Assembly: GCA_964397655.1 (NCBI GenBank)
Contig: CAYNKA010000004.1
Location: 186,001-250,000, forward strand
DNA length: 64,000 nucleotides
Origin: CAYNKA01 sp964397655
Lineage (GTDB): Bacteria; Spirochaetota; Spirochaetia; DTKZ01
Reading direction: 5' to 3'
Shown: positions 32,824-41,326 of the stretch, piece by piece
Numbering within the stretch: position 1 is the stretch's first letter
Layout: the number at the start of each line of letters is the position of its first letter
Made by a program: the position numbers and the translations under genes
Notes under the pieces: generated by a model
Seen by the model: only the letters and a program-made list of their open reading frames with translations
Databases searched by the model: none
Told to the model about the DNA's origin: nothing

Positions 32824-33360
32824 TCAGTTCCCTTCGCCGATCCCGCCTGAGAAATCGGACTGGACGGAGAGCTTCCGTCCCCGAAGCGCGGCGTCGAGGA
32901 AGAGAAGCCCGGGGCTGTGGCCTTCCCCCGCGAATTTCAGCTTGAGCAGGATGTCGGAGGGATTTTTTTCCTCCTCCACCTGTTCGGTGACGTACCAGCG
33001 GAGGAAGGTTTCGGTCGCGAGATCGTTCTCCTTCTTGGCGAGCTCCACGAGGTCGTTTATGCTTTGCGTGACGGTTTTTTCGTGGGCCAGCGTCTTCTCG
33101 AACATGTCCTTCACCGAATCGTATTTTCCTGACGGATCGCCGATGGCCTTGAGCGAGACCGTTCCGCCCTGATCGTGGATGTATTGATAGATCTTCATCG
33201 CATGGAACATCTCTTCATGATATTGAATCATGAACCAGGAAGCGAAACCGTCCAATCCCATGTCCGTGCACCGGGCGGACATGGCCATGTACAGATAACC
33301 GGAGAACATTTCCTTGTTGATCTGCGTGTTGAGGGCTTCTTCCATTTTCTTGCTTATCAT
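32824..33360 (-). CDS. Ferritin
   Basis: The ATG at 33360 has AAAGGAGATCCC upstream and starts MISKKMEEALNTQINKEMFS. The ferroxidase ligands are in the family positions: Glu in NKEMFSGYLYMAMS, Glu and His in YHEEMFHAMKIY, Glu in THE-like AHEKTVTQSIN and Glu in VTEQVEEEKN. The 178-residue length is slightly above the usual 165 because of an extra C-terminal segment (LFLDAALRGRKLSVQSDFS). It stores iron and limits Fenton damage. A good promoter lies about 55 bp upstream. Confidence 0.94.
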   Translation of the reverse strand: MISKKMEEALNTQINKEMFSGYLYMAMSARCTDMGLDGFASWFMIQYHEEMFHAMKIYQYIHDQGGTVSLKAIGDPSGKYDSVKDMFEKTLAHEKTVTQSINDLVELAKKENDLATETFLRWYVTEQVEEEKNPSDILLKLKFAGEGHSPGLLFLDAALRGRKLSVQSDFSGGIGEGN

Positions 33361-33416
33361 GGGATCTCCTTTTCCGCGAGACCGGAACAGCACGGTCCGC
33401 TATATAGTTCCAGTTT

Positions 33417-33445
33417 AATATAATGAAAGAAGGCTCCGCAGTCAA
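33417..33445 (-). promoter_or_regulatory. Ferritin gene promoter
   Basis: TTGACT (33445-33440) and TATATT (33422-33417) are 17 bp apart on the minus strand, giving a leader of about 50 nt that contains the Shine-Dalgarno site. Confidence 0.7.
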
Positions 33446-33463
33446 AAAAACCGAGAGATCGGC

Positions 33464-33492
33464 TTGATGCTCCGCCCGTTCTCCGATAGTCT
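33464..33492 (+). promoter_or_regulatory. Leaderless-type promoter of the TauE/SafE gene
   Basis: TTGATG (33464-33469) and TAGTCT (33487-33492) are 17 bp apart, and the ATG at 33500 follows after 7 nt without a Shine-Dalgarno site. Confidence 0.6.
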
Positions 33493-33499
33493 GTGCAAC

Positions 33500-34261
33500 A
33501 TGAAGTATATCGTTCCCTTTCTCATCGGTCTTGCCGCCGGAGGCTTCGGCGGTCTCGTCGGAGTCGGCGGCGGAATCATCATGATTCCGCTCATGGTAGG
33601 CGTGCTCAAATTCGATCAACGCTTGGCTCACGGGACGAGCCTCATCGCCTTGGTTTTCACCGGATTTTCGGGAGCGCTGGCCTACGGCCTCAAGGGCTCC
33701 GTGGACGTGAAAGCCGCAGTTCTCCTGGCGGCGACCGCGATGGTGACGGCCAGGCTCGGGGCGAGATTCGCCCATGCGCTGCCCGAGTGGAAGCTGAAGC
33801 GGGCCTTCGGGTACCTTCAGTTTTTCGTGGCTTTGATGCTGATTCTGAAGCCGTATCTCTCCCAGGGAGGAGAAAACTCCTCGGAGATTTTCGAGATCGT
33901 CGTGTTGCTGTTCACCGGCGTCTTCACCGGATTCCTCTCCGGCATGATGGGGGTCGGAGGCGGCACCATCATGGTGCCTTCCATGGTCGTGATCATGGGA
34001 ATGGGCCAGCATCTCGCCCAGGGCAGTTCCTTGCTCGCCATGGTGCCGACGGGCCTCGTCGGAGCCTATACCTATTGGAAGCTCGGGAACGTGAAGAAGG
34101 ACATTCTTCCTGCGCTGATCGCGGGAATCTTCGTAGGATCCTTCTCGAGCGGAACCGCGGCCCAATATATTTCCGAAGTCGCGCTTCGCGTCGTCTTCTT
34201 CCTGGTGCTCCTCTATACGGCCCAAAAATACGTGCGGACGAAAAAACCGTCCAACGGCTGA
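33500..34261 (+). CDS. TauE/SafE-family membrane permease
   Basis: The 253-residue membrane protein has the two repeated glycine-rich signatures of the family, GGFGGLVGVGGGIIMIPLM and SGMMGVGGGTIMVPSMV, each opening a half of four helices. Members export sulfite, sulfoacetate or related organosulfur anions, although many are uncharacterised. The in-frame start at 33464 is inside the -35 box; the ATG at 33500 fits the promoter. Confidence 0.9.
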   Translation: MKYIVPFLIGLAAGGFGGLVGVGGGIIMIPLMVGVLKFDQRLAHGTSLIALVFTGFSGALAYGLKGSVDVKAAVLLAATAMVTARLGARFAHALPEWKLKRAFGYLQFFVALMLILKPYLSQGGENSSEIFEIVVLLFTGVFTGFLSGMMGVGGGTIMVPSMVVIMGMGQHLAQGSSLLAMVPTGLVGAYTYWKLGNVKKDILPALIAGIFVGSFSSGTAAQYISEVALRVVFFLVLLYTAQKYVRTKKPSNG

Positions 34262-34313
34262 ACCGGCGGACGGCCGACGGCCGGGAGCGAAGAACAGGTC
34301 CCGGCCGAACCCG

Positions 34314-36140
34314 CTATTCGAAACGTGACCGCGAAAGGAACTTCCTCTGCTTCCGGAATTCGGGATACCTGACGTCCCGGGTGAAGCGTCCGCCGTCCCG
34401 CCCGAGCTCGGGGAAGACGAGCGCCCTGCCTAGGGGTATGTCCCGAGTGCGCTCTTCGATCTCCGTCTTGAGCGGATCGGGGCGGCAATGGCGGTCCGAA
34501 AGGGCCTTCGCCCCCGCGAGGTCGCCGGAGGCCTTGATGTCCGCCGTCGTGCGGAGCAGTTCCTCCGTCCCCCGCGCGAATGCGGCGGCGTCGATATCGA
34601 ACCTCCTCCGTCCCCCTTCCGTGGTTTCCAGAATCGCTCCTCTTTCGCGGAAGAAATGATACATGGTGTTCCGCGCCCGGTAGTGGGCCTGAACCGGATC
34701 GAATTTGAGCGCATACACCATGCTGAGCAGCATGGCGTAGGGGATCGCCAGAGCCGTTTCCGGTTCGATGATTCCCCGCTCCGCAGCGACGGGAGCCGAC
34801 CAGAGACCGAAGAGCTCCGCCCTCGTTTCCTCGATGTAGCTGAACTCGTTCTTGAGATACCCGTTCGGCTCGCCGGGATGGTCGGGATCCTGCCGGCCGG
34901 TCGTGTGCCCGATCTCGTGCAGGGTGGAGTGGATCTGTCCGGCCTCGAAAAGAAGGTCTCCGAACCGTTCCACGGCCCCGGCGGGCAGGAACTCCTTCGC
35001 GGCCGCGCCCGAGGAAACGCCGTGGACAGCCTTGCCGGTGTTTCGGAAAACGAGGTTCACCGTGCCGACGTTCTTTCCCGTCCAATCGTCGTTGGGCAGG
35101 CTCTGGGCGAGCGTGGTGAGGGGGCTCGTCACGTAATCGCCGGTCCAATCGAGGACGTCGACGAATTTCAGCCGAGGAAGGGTTTCCGGATCCAGCTCGG
35201 TCCTCCGCCATGTCCAGGGCGCGGCCTTTTCCAGGTCCGGGACGATCTCGATGACCCGCTTCAGGAAGTCTTCGGCCTCGGCGCTCCTCAGGGTGACGGC
35301 CGCGGCGGCCTGGCCCTTCAGGTTCTTCCATCCGTCCTGATACACCTCGAGCGCCGTCGAGATGATGATGTCCGCCGGGTTGGAGTGGCGGATCCAGAAA
35401 TAATCCGCGATGCGGCGGGCCTCGGCGCTTCCGGTCGCAAGCTCCTCGATTTTCGCGTCGAGGTAGAGCAGGAAGACGGGATCCTTCGTCCAAGCCCGCG
35501 CCTTCCGGAGATGCCCGGCCGCGGCCCTGCAGGCGGTCCGGTACCTCGCCTCGTTCACGACGACGTCGAGCCCGCCGCCCTGGTTCCTCACGATCGACGA
35601 GTTCACCTTTTCGGCTTCCTCGCCCAGCCCGGCGAATTCGGCCTCCGAGAGGTCCTCCGGGTAGAAGTTGGCTTTGTCTGAAAGCTCGACTCCCTCGAAG
35701 AGAAACCTCGCGATCGCTTCGAACCTCGAAGCCGCTCCGGCGCGCTTCGCGATTCCGGCGGCCTTTTTCTGATCCATGCCGAGGAGATGGTTCTTCCGCG
35801 GCAGGGTGGACCAGGGCGAGTTCTGCATCCTGAGGACGTCGAGGTAGGCGTCGAGGTCCGCCGCCGCCTCGTCGTCGCCTTCCTCGCGTGCCCGGAGGAG
35901 CATTTCTTCGAGGACCGAGGCGATTTCTTCGGTTTCCGGACAGACCTGATGGACGGCGATCGCGTTCATGCAGTCGGCGGCGTCCGAGAGGTGGCCGAGG
36001 AGCTGGAGGGTGTCGTCGGAAACGCCGTCCAGGGGGAACTCGACTTTCAGCACAGCCGCCCGGCGCGGAGGTTCGCCTTCCTGCCGGTAGGGGACGAGCC
36101 GCACGAGGCCCGGGACCGGGGGTACGGAGGAATTTTTCAT
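34314..36140 (-). CDS. M49-like (dipeptidyl peptidase III-type) zinc peptidase
   Basis: The 608-residue protein has a zinc motif LHEIGHTTGRQ near residue 408 and EETRAELFGLW about 40 residues later, the order and spacing found in dipeptidyl peptidase III. The canonical enzyme has a hexapeptide HExxGH; here the motif is the pentapeptide HEIGH, as reported for a bacterial homologue (Caldithrix, HEISH). The rest is longer than simple zincins and fits the M49 two-lobed fold. There is no signal peptide, so it is cytoplasmic and probably removes dipeptides from oligopeptides. It is the last gene of a four-gene operon, 13 bp after the Fe-dependent dehydrogenase gene. Confidence 0.82.
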   Translation of the reverse strand: MKNSSVPPVPGLVRLVPYRQEGEPPRRAAVLKVEFPLDGVSDDTLQLLGHLSDAADCMNAIAVHQVCPETEEIASVLEEMLLRAREEGDDEAAADLDAYLDVLRMQNSPWSTLPRKNHLLGMDQKKAAGIAKRAGAASRFEAIARFLFEGVELSDKANFYPEDLSEAEFAGLGEEAEKVNSSIVRNQGGGLDVVVNEARYRTACRAAAGHLRKARAWTKDPVFLLYLDAKIEELATGSAEARRIADYFWIRHSNPADIIISTALEVYQDGWKNLKGQAAAAVTLRSAEAEDFLKRVIEIVPDLEKAAPWTWRRTELDPETLPRLKFVDVLDWTGDYVTSPLTTLAQSLPNDDWTGKNVGTVNLVFRNTGKAVHGVSSGAAAKEFLPAGAVERFGDLLFEAGQIHSTLHEIGHTTGRQDPDHPGEPNGYLKNEFSYIEETRAELFGLWSAPVAAERGIIEPETALAIPYAMLLSMVYALKFDPVQAHYRARNTMYHFFRERGAILETTEGGRRRFDIDAAAFARGTEELLRTTADIKASGDLAGAKALSDRHCRPDPLKTEIEERTRDIPLGRALVFPELGRDGGRFTRDVRYPEFRKQRKFLSRSRFE

Positions 36141-36153
36141 GCGCGAACGCCTT

Positions 36154-37296
36154 CTAGTTCGAGAGCCTTTTCAGGATCTCGAGGTAGTCTTCCTTCGAAA
36201 GCGTCGGGATGTTGTCCCGGTTCGAACCGTTTACCGAGGACTTTTCCGCGATGACCGCGAAGTCCCTTTCGGGAACACCGAAACTGCCGAATTCCGGGAG
36301 CCCGACCCTGCGGGCGAGGTCCCGGACGAACGAGACCGCAGCCTCGGACGACGGCTCCGCTCCCATGGCCGCCCCGAGACGGGCGTATCGGTCCGAGCAG
36401 GCTTCCCGGCAGTATTCCATGACGACGGGAAGGCAGACCGCGTTGCAGACGCCGTGGGGCACGTCGTACATGCCCCCCAAGGCTTCGGCGAGGCAGTGGA
36501 CCGCTCCCACGTCCGAATGGCTGAAGGCGATGCCGGCGATGAGGCTCCCGAGGAGCATGGCGGATCTCGCCTCGAGGTCGCGGCCCGAGGCGACCGCCCC
36601 GGGAAGATTGCTGGCTATGAGTTCGGCTGCGTACAGGGCGCAGGCGTCCGCTATGGGCTCGGCCGCGCGGGAGGTATAGGCCTCGATCGCATGGGTGAGC
36701 GCGTCCATTCCGGTGGCGGCCGTGAGGGCCGGGGGCAGGGAGAGCCCGAGCTCGGGGTCGGCCAGCGCGATCCTGGGGGCGATTTTGGGGGATTTCACGG
36801 TGAATTTGAATTTGGCCTTCGAATCGGTGACGACCGAGCTGAACGTCACCTCGCTGCCGGTCCCCGCGGTCGTGGGCACGGCCGCGACGGGAAGGACCGC
36901 CGGGCCGATCCTGGAGCGGTCCTCGTAATCGCGGGCCTTTCCGCCCTGGAGCGCGAGGATCGCCGCGGCCTTCGAGCAGTCGATCGGGCTGCCGCCTCCG
37001 ATCGCGACGATGCCGTCCGCGCCGAACGACCTTGCCGCCTCGGCTGCCGCCTCGACGTTGTAGTCCTTGGGGTTCGCCTCGACGCCGTCGAAAATTTCGA
37101 CCGCGAAGCCCGCAGTCCGGATCATCGACACGAGTTCCTCGAACCAGGGAAGGGCACGGAGACCGCGGTCCGTCACCAGGAGGGGCCTTTTCACGCCGAG
37201 GCCCTCGAGCGTCTCCGGGAGCTTCCTGCGGCAGCCCGCTCCGAATTCGATGTTCGTCGGCAGGATGAAACCGAACGATCTCGACAACGACGACAT
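36154..37296 (-). CDS. Iron-containing alcohol dehydrogenase
   Basis: The 380-residue protein has the GGGSPIDCSKAAA nucleotide loop, TTAGTGSEVT, and the iron ligands in TGMDALTHAIEAY (His) and VGAVHCLAEALGGMYDVPHGVCNA (two His). It belongs to the Fe-ADH family (alcohols, butanol, lactaldehyde, 1,3-propanediol); the substrate is not evident. A GGAGGAG site precedes the ATG at 37296. It lies between a HAD phosphatase and the M49-like gene. Confidence 0.93.
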   Translation of the reverse strand: MSSLSRSFGFILPTNIEFGAGCRRKLPETLEGLGVKRPLLVTDRGLRALPWFEELVSMIRTAGFAVEIFDGVEANPKDYNVEAAAEAARSFGADGIVAIGGGSPIDCSKAAAILALQGGKARDYEDRSRIGPAVLPVAAVPTTAGTGSEVTFSSVVTDSKAKFKFTVKSPKIAPRIALADPELGLSLPPALTAATGMDALTHAIEAYTSRAAEPIADACALYAAELIASNLPGAVASGRDLEARSAMLLGSLIAGIAFSHSDVGAVHCLAEALGGMYDVPHGVCNAVCLPVVMEYCREACSDRYARLGAAMGAEPSSEAAVSFVRDLARRVGLPEFGSFGVPERDFAVIAEKSSVNGSNRDNIPTLSKEDYLEILKRLSN

Positions 37297-37311
37297 GGGC
37301 TCCTCCTCGAC

Positions 37312-38124
37312 TCAAGCCGTTCGGCGGAGTCTTTTATCCAGAATCGTCTTCGCCATTTCCGCGAAGCCTTCGGCGCCCTCTTTCTCGGTGACGTAGCGGG
37401 GCGGATGCTCCAGCCGAGGAAGGAATTTCGCGATGTTCGCCACTCCCACGGAGGTTTCCAATTCCCTGAAGCTCGGCTCGTCGTTCGGCGAGTCGCCGAC
37501 GAAAAGTATCCTTCCCTGCATCTCCGCGAGCGCGGCGCCGGTTTCCTTGAGCAGAAAGGTCTTGAGGCACGAAACCTTGTCGAAGTCCCCGAACCAGCAG
37601 TTCACGTGGATGCTCGACACCTTGCAGATGGCGCCGTTCCGCTTCGCGATCCCGCAGATCCGGTCCACCGCCTCGTCGTCGAGGGGCTCGACGTCCTCGC
37701 AGAAATCCACTGCGAGATCGGTTATCCGGTAGGCCTGGTCGGCGGCGATTCCGCAGCCCGGAACCTCACGGAGCACCTCCTCCCGGATACGGGCCAAGCC
37801 CGACTTTCCCCGCTCGCGTTCCTCCGGGGACTGGAAATACTCGCGCCGCATCTTTCTCGCCTTGCGGTCGTACACGAAGTAGAACGAGCCGTTTTCTCCT
37901 ATCACGCCGTCGACCGGCCACATTCTCGCGATGTGATCGCACCAGCCCGCCGGCCTTCCCGTCACGGGAACGACCTTCACGTCCGCCCGGTGAAGGTCCC
38001 AGATCGCGCCGTACGAGTCGTCCGTCAGGAGACCGTCCGTGGTGAGCGTGTCGTCGATGTCGCAGAATACGTATTCGAGATTCGAGCAGAAGTCATCGGG
38101 GATGCGGCTGATGGGCAACGGCAT
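37312..38124 (-). CDS. HAD superfamily (type IIB) phosphatase
   Basis: The 270-residue protein carries HAD motif I FCDIDDTLTTDG, motif II VVPVTGRPAGW, the motif III Lys region and motif IV LFVGDSPNDEPSF. The C2-type cap between residues 90-200 is of the Cof, sucrose or mannosyl-phosphate phosphatase group. It dephosphorylates a small metabolite, not identified. GGAAAGGAG precedes the ATG. Confidence 0.9.
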   Translation of the reverse strand: MPLPISRIPDDFCSNLEYVFCDIDDTLTTDGLLTDDSYGAIWDLHRADVKVVPVTGRPAGWCDHIARMWPVDGVIGENGSFYFVYDRKARKMRREYFQSPEERERGKSGLARIREEVLREVPGCGIAADQAYRITDLAVDFCEDVEPLDDEAVDRICGIAKRNGAICKVSSIHVNCWFGDFDKVSCLKTFLLKETGAALAEMQGRILFVGDSPNDEPSFRELETSVGVANIAKFLPRLEHPPRYVTEKEGAEGFAEMAKTILDKRLRRTA

Positions 38125-38140
38125 GACGGCTCCTTTCCTT

Positions 38141-38692
38141 TCAGTTTCCGGCGATGGTCACGAGAACTCCTTCGAGTAGTTCCGCGATGGGATCGAAGTA
38201 GGACGAGTCGAGAATTTCCGAGAGCCTTTCCAGGTCGGACTCGGAAAACTCGTCGCCTTGATAGAGCCGAAGGGTTCGGCTCATCTCCTTCGTGAGGCTC
38301 TTCAGCTTTTCCCTGACGTCGAGGAGCGAGACTTTTTCCTTCCCCTCGATCACCCCGAGGTATGCGTCGATGAGGGAGTCGATGCCCGCATCGTCCTCCT
38401 CCACGGAGATGAGCCGCTCGTACAGCACGGAAACGAGGTTGCCCGGATCGTAGACGTCCTTGGCCACCGCGCAGTATTCCTGCCGGTCTTCGTCCCAGCC
38501 GACGGTGAGGTTCAATTCTTCGCACAGCACGGGGCGCCGTTCGTATCGGGCGAGATCTATGCATTTCACGAGGTCTTTCTGCGCGTCGGAACCCTGGACG
38601 CAGAGTCCCATGCGCGAACAATTGACCAGCAGTTTTTCGACGGAGGAACCCTTGAGCACGAGGTCCCGCTCGGTATAGATGGGGTTGGTCAT
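38141..38692 (-). CDS. Conserved-looking hypothetical protein, first gene of the operon
   Basis: The ATG at 38692 is chosen because TTGACC and CATAAT lie upstream with the -10 box ending 6 nt before it. The 183-residue protein has no signal peptide and a charged, mostly helical composition (LLDVREKLKSLTKEMSRTLRL, then ESDLERLSEILDSSYFD). The cysteines (NCSRMGLC, CIDLARYE, RPVLCEELN) do not form a recognisable zinc motif. I recognise no domain. Genes downstream for a HAD phosphatase, a dehydrogenase and a peptidase follow within 16 bp, so they are probably cotranscribed. Confidence 0.65.
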   Translation of the reverse strand: MTNPIYTERDLVLKGSSVEKLLVNCSRMGLCVQGSDAQKDLVKCIDLARYERRPVLCEELNLTVGWDEDRQEYCAVAKDVYDPGNLVSVLYERLISVEEDDAGIDSLIDAYLGVIEGKEKVSLLDVREKLKSLTKEMSRTLRLYQGDEFSESDLERLSEILDSSYFDPIAELLEGVLVTIAGN

Positions 38693-38698
38693 TCGTGG

Positions 38699-38728
38699 AT
38701 TATGGAAGTCGAAGCGGTTCGAGGTCAA
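38699..38728 (-). promoter_or_regulatory. Leaderless-type promoter of the four-gene operon
   Basis: TTGACC (38728-38723) and CATAAT (38704-38699) are 18 bp apart on the minus strand; the ATG follows after 6 nt. Confidence 0.65.
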
Positions 38729-38763
38729 GGGGCGAAGCGGCAGGAACGGGTTTGTCTCAGTAT

Positions 38764-38792
38764 TGACGATCATTGGACAATCTTGGTATATA
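38764..38792 (+). promoter_or_regulatory. Promoter of the glycosyltransferase gene
   Basis: TTGACG (38764-38769) and TATATA (38787-38792) are 17 bp apart. The start codon is 13 nt after the -10 box, so the leader is very short. Confidence 0.65.
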
Positions 38793-38805
38793 TTCTACAA
38801 ATAAT

Positions 38806-40374
38806 ATGCTTGTAAAAGAACTCACCAAAACAGCGGGAATTCCGCGAAGCGTTTTCGGATTTCCGTTTCCCGGCGGAATCGAAGCGGCCGTGCGGAACAG
38901 AAGGCTGCTGGACAGTCTGCCCGGGGTCGCCGCCTGGTCCATCATCGTCCTGGTCGTCGCGTTGTCCTTCGTGAAGCCTCTCGCCGCGGTTCTGCTCGCG
39001 CTGATTCTCCAGTTCTACTGGTGCCTCAGGGGCGTGGAAGTCGTTCATTACGGGATCGTCGGATACCGGCGTTCGCGCGCGCACGAAAGGACCGATTGGA
39101 AGGAACGTTACAACGAGGAGGCGGGCGAGGTCCCCGACGCCCTGCCCTGGGAGGGGATCAGGCACATCGTCATCGTTCCCAACTACAAGGAGCCTCTCCA
39201 TAAGCTCGAGGAGACCGTGCGGGCCCTTGCGGCACAGGAAGGGGTCGCGAAGAACATCCACGTCGTCCTCGCGATGGAGGCGAAGGACGGAGCGGCCGAG
39301 GAGAAGGCCCGCCTGCTGCGGGAAAAATTCGGGTCCCGGCTCGGCGGCGTGCACTACACGATCCACCCGGCCGCTCTTCCCGGGGAGCTGCCCGGAAAAT
39401 CCTCCAACGAGGCGTGGGCCGGAAAATGGGCCTATGACCGCTTCATCGACGAACTCGGGGGCGATCCCCGCCTTTTCACTATGACGAGCTGCGACGCCGA
39501 TTCGGTCTTCCATCCCAAGTATTTCTCCTATCTCACCTACCGGTACGCGCTGCATCCGAAACGCGACCTCAGGATTTGGCAGGCCCCGCTCTTCTTCCAC
39601 AACAACGCCTGGAAGGTGCCCGCCTACATCCGCTTCATCATGGTGTTCCAGAGCGTCGGCCAGCTCGCTTCGCTCGTAAAGGGCTGGAAGCACAATTTCC
39701 CCATCTCCACCTACAGCGCGGGGCTGAACCTCTTCCACGGCGTGGGCGGCTGGGACGCGGACATCATCCCCGAGGACTGGCACATGTATCTCAAATGTTT
39801 CTTCCATCGCTTCGGCAGGGTGGAGGTCGAGCCGGTGTATCTGTTCACGACGGGCGACGCGCCGGAGGGCTCTTCGCCGGCCGAAACCGCGGTCAACCGC
39901 TACACGCAGGCGAAACGGCACGCCTGGGGCATCACCGATTTCGCCTACGCCGTGAAGGAAAGCTTCGAACACGTCGAGATCCCTTTCCGTGCGAAGGCCC
40001 CGAAGGTTCTCGTTCTCTTCCGCGAGCACCTCTTCTGGTCGACGAGCTGGTTCGTCGTGACGCTCGGTTTCCTGCTCCCGCTGAATCTGCATCCGGAGGT
40101 CTTTCAGCTCGCGACCGGCCGGATACTCGAGGCCCTCTACCACGGGACCATCGTCTTCCTTTCGATCACGGGGCCCCTGCTTCCCATCCTCGACTACGCG
40201 TTCGGTCCTCCCGTGCCCGGCGACTCCCCCTGGTGGAGGATTCCGGCGGCGATCGTCCAGTGGAACCTGTTGCCCGTCGTCCTTCTCGTATTCGTCGCTC
40301 TTCCCGCGCTCCACGCCCAGACGAGGCTCATGCTCGGCAGGGGTCTCGCGTACGAGGTCACCAAGAAGATGTGA
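38806..40374 (+). CDS. Membrane-bound GT2-type glycosyltransferase
   Basis: The 522-residue protein begins with two hydrophobic segments at about 40-75, then a GT-A domain: HIVIVPNYKEPLHKLEETV, the DxD-like TSCDADSVFHPKYF and the acceptor region DADIIPEDWHMYLKCFF. C-terminal helices at about 400-510 anchor it in the membrane. This resembles processive or lipid-linked family 2 enzymes, but the sugar and product are unknown. The ATG at 38806 is just after the promoter. Confidence 0.83.
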   Translation: MLVKELTKTAGIPRSVFGFPFPGGIEAAVRNRRLLDSLPGVAAWSIIVLVVALSFVKPLAAVLLALILQFYWCLRGVEVVHYGIVGYRRSRAHERTDWKERYNEEAGEVPDALPWEGIRHIVIVPNYKEPLHKLEETVRALAAQEGVAKNIHVVLAMEAKDGAAEEKARLLREKFGSRLGGVHYTIHPAALPGELPGKSSNEAWAGKWAYDRFIDELGGDPRLFTMTSCDADSVFHPKYFSYLTYRYALHPKRDLRIWQAPLFFHNNAWKVPAYIRFIMVFQSVGQLASLVKGWKHNFPISTYSAGLNLFHGVGGWDADIIPEDWHMYLKCFFHRFGRVEVEPVYLFTTGDAPEGSSPAETAVNRYTQAKRHAWGITDFAYAVKESFEHVEIPFRAKAPKVLVLFREHLFWSTSWFVVTLGFLLPLNLHPEVFQLATGRILEALYHGTIVFLSITGPLLPILDYAFGPPVPGDSPWWRIPAAIVQWNLLPVVLLVFVALPALHAQTRLMLGRGLAYEVTKKM

Positions 40375-40407
40375 GGTTGGATTCCGAGGATTTCTGCGTG
40401 CGGAAGA

Positions 40408-41112
40408 TCAGCGTTTCCTGCGCTCGATCCTTCCGTCGGGATGCCCGACGAAGACTTCGGGGTCGCATCGCGTGAAGAGCCCGTTTCCCAGTACGCCGGG
40501 AATCATGGACAGCGTCCTCTCCATTTCCACGGGATCGAAGGGCGAGGAGAACCTGAGGTCGAGGAGTATGTTCCCGTTGTCGGTGATGACCGCCCCCATC
40601 TTTCTCACCGCCATCCTGACCTCCGGCTTCGCTCCCAGGGCCTCGAAGGCCTTCGCTGCAGGCACGCGGGCCTCGCGGAGGACCTCGGTCGGGAGCGGGA
40701 ACGCGAGCCCGAGGTTCTTCACCACCTTGGAGGAATCGGCCACCACGACGAATTTCTTCGCCGCGTAGGCCACGATCTTCTCGATGAGGAGGGCGCCCCC
40801 GCCGCCCTTGACGAGGCGCAGATCATCGTCGATCTCGTCGGCGCCGTCGATCGCGAAATCGAGGCTTCCGTCGATCTCGGGATCGTTCATCGAGCGGAGC
40901 GGGATTCCGTATTTCTGGCATTCCATCTCCGTCTGCGAACTCGTCGGCACGGCGAGGATGTCCGAGATCCTGCCCGCCTCGAGCAGCTCTCCGACCCTTC
41001 TCACCGCCCAAACCGCGGTAGAACCCGTGCCGAGGCCGATCTTCATTCCGCTCCTGACGAATTCGTCCACGGCCGCGTAGCCGACTTCCTTCTTTATTCG
41101 CGCAGCATCCAT
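40408..41112 (-). CDS. rpiA: Ribose-5-phosphate isomerase A
   Basis: The 234-residue enzyme interconverts ribose 5-phosphate and ribulose 5-phosphate. Family motifs are IGLGTGSTAVWAV, FAIDGADEIDDDLRLVKGGGGALLIEK and VVADSSKVV. The catalytic Glu is in GGGALLIEKIV. A promoter is not clear; AAGGATG lies before the ATG. Confidence 0.96.
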   Translation of the reverse strand: MDAARIKKEVGYAAVDEFVRSGMKIGLGTGSTAVWAVRRVGELLEAGRISDILAVPTSSQTEMECQKYGIPLRSMNDPEIDGSLDFAIDGADEIDDDLRLVKGGGGALLIEKIVAYAAKKFVVVADSSKVVKNLGLAFPLPTEVLREARVPAAKAFEALGAKPEVRMAVRKMGAVITDNGNILLDLRFSSPFDPVEMERTLSMIPGVLGNGLFTRCDPEVFVGHPDGRIERRKR

Positions 41113-41291
41113 AACACATCCTTGTAGTTTCTACGGTCTGATTCGCCCGCCCGCGGGCCCGCCCCCGGGCCGTCAGTCTCTACGCATACTAACGTCACGC
41201 GGCCTCGCCCATCAAGGCCGCTTCCCGCGGAACCGCGCGCTTCGTGTCCTCCGCGATCGAAACACGCGCCTCAAACGGCCTCAACCGGTCG

Positions 41292-41320
41292 TTGAGCAAG
41301 CTCCGGCATACCGCTATACT
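41292..41320 (+). promoter_or_regulatory. Leaderless-type promoter of the dihydrouridine synthase gene
   Basis: TTGAGC (41292-41297) and TATACT (41315-41320) are 17 bp apart. The ATG at 41327 follows after 6 nt, exactly where transcription should start. Confidence 0.8.
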
Positions 41321-41326
41321 CGCCGG

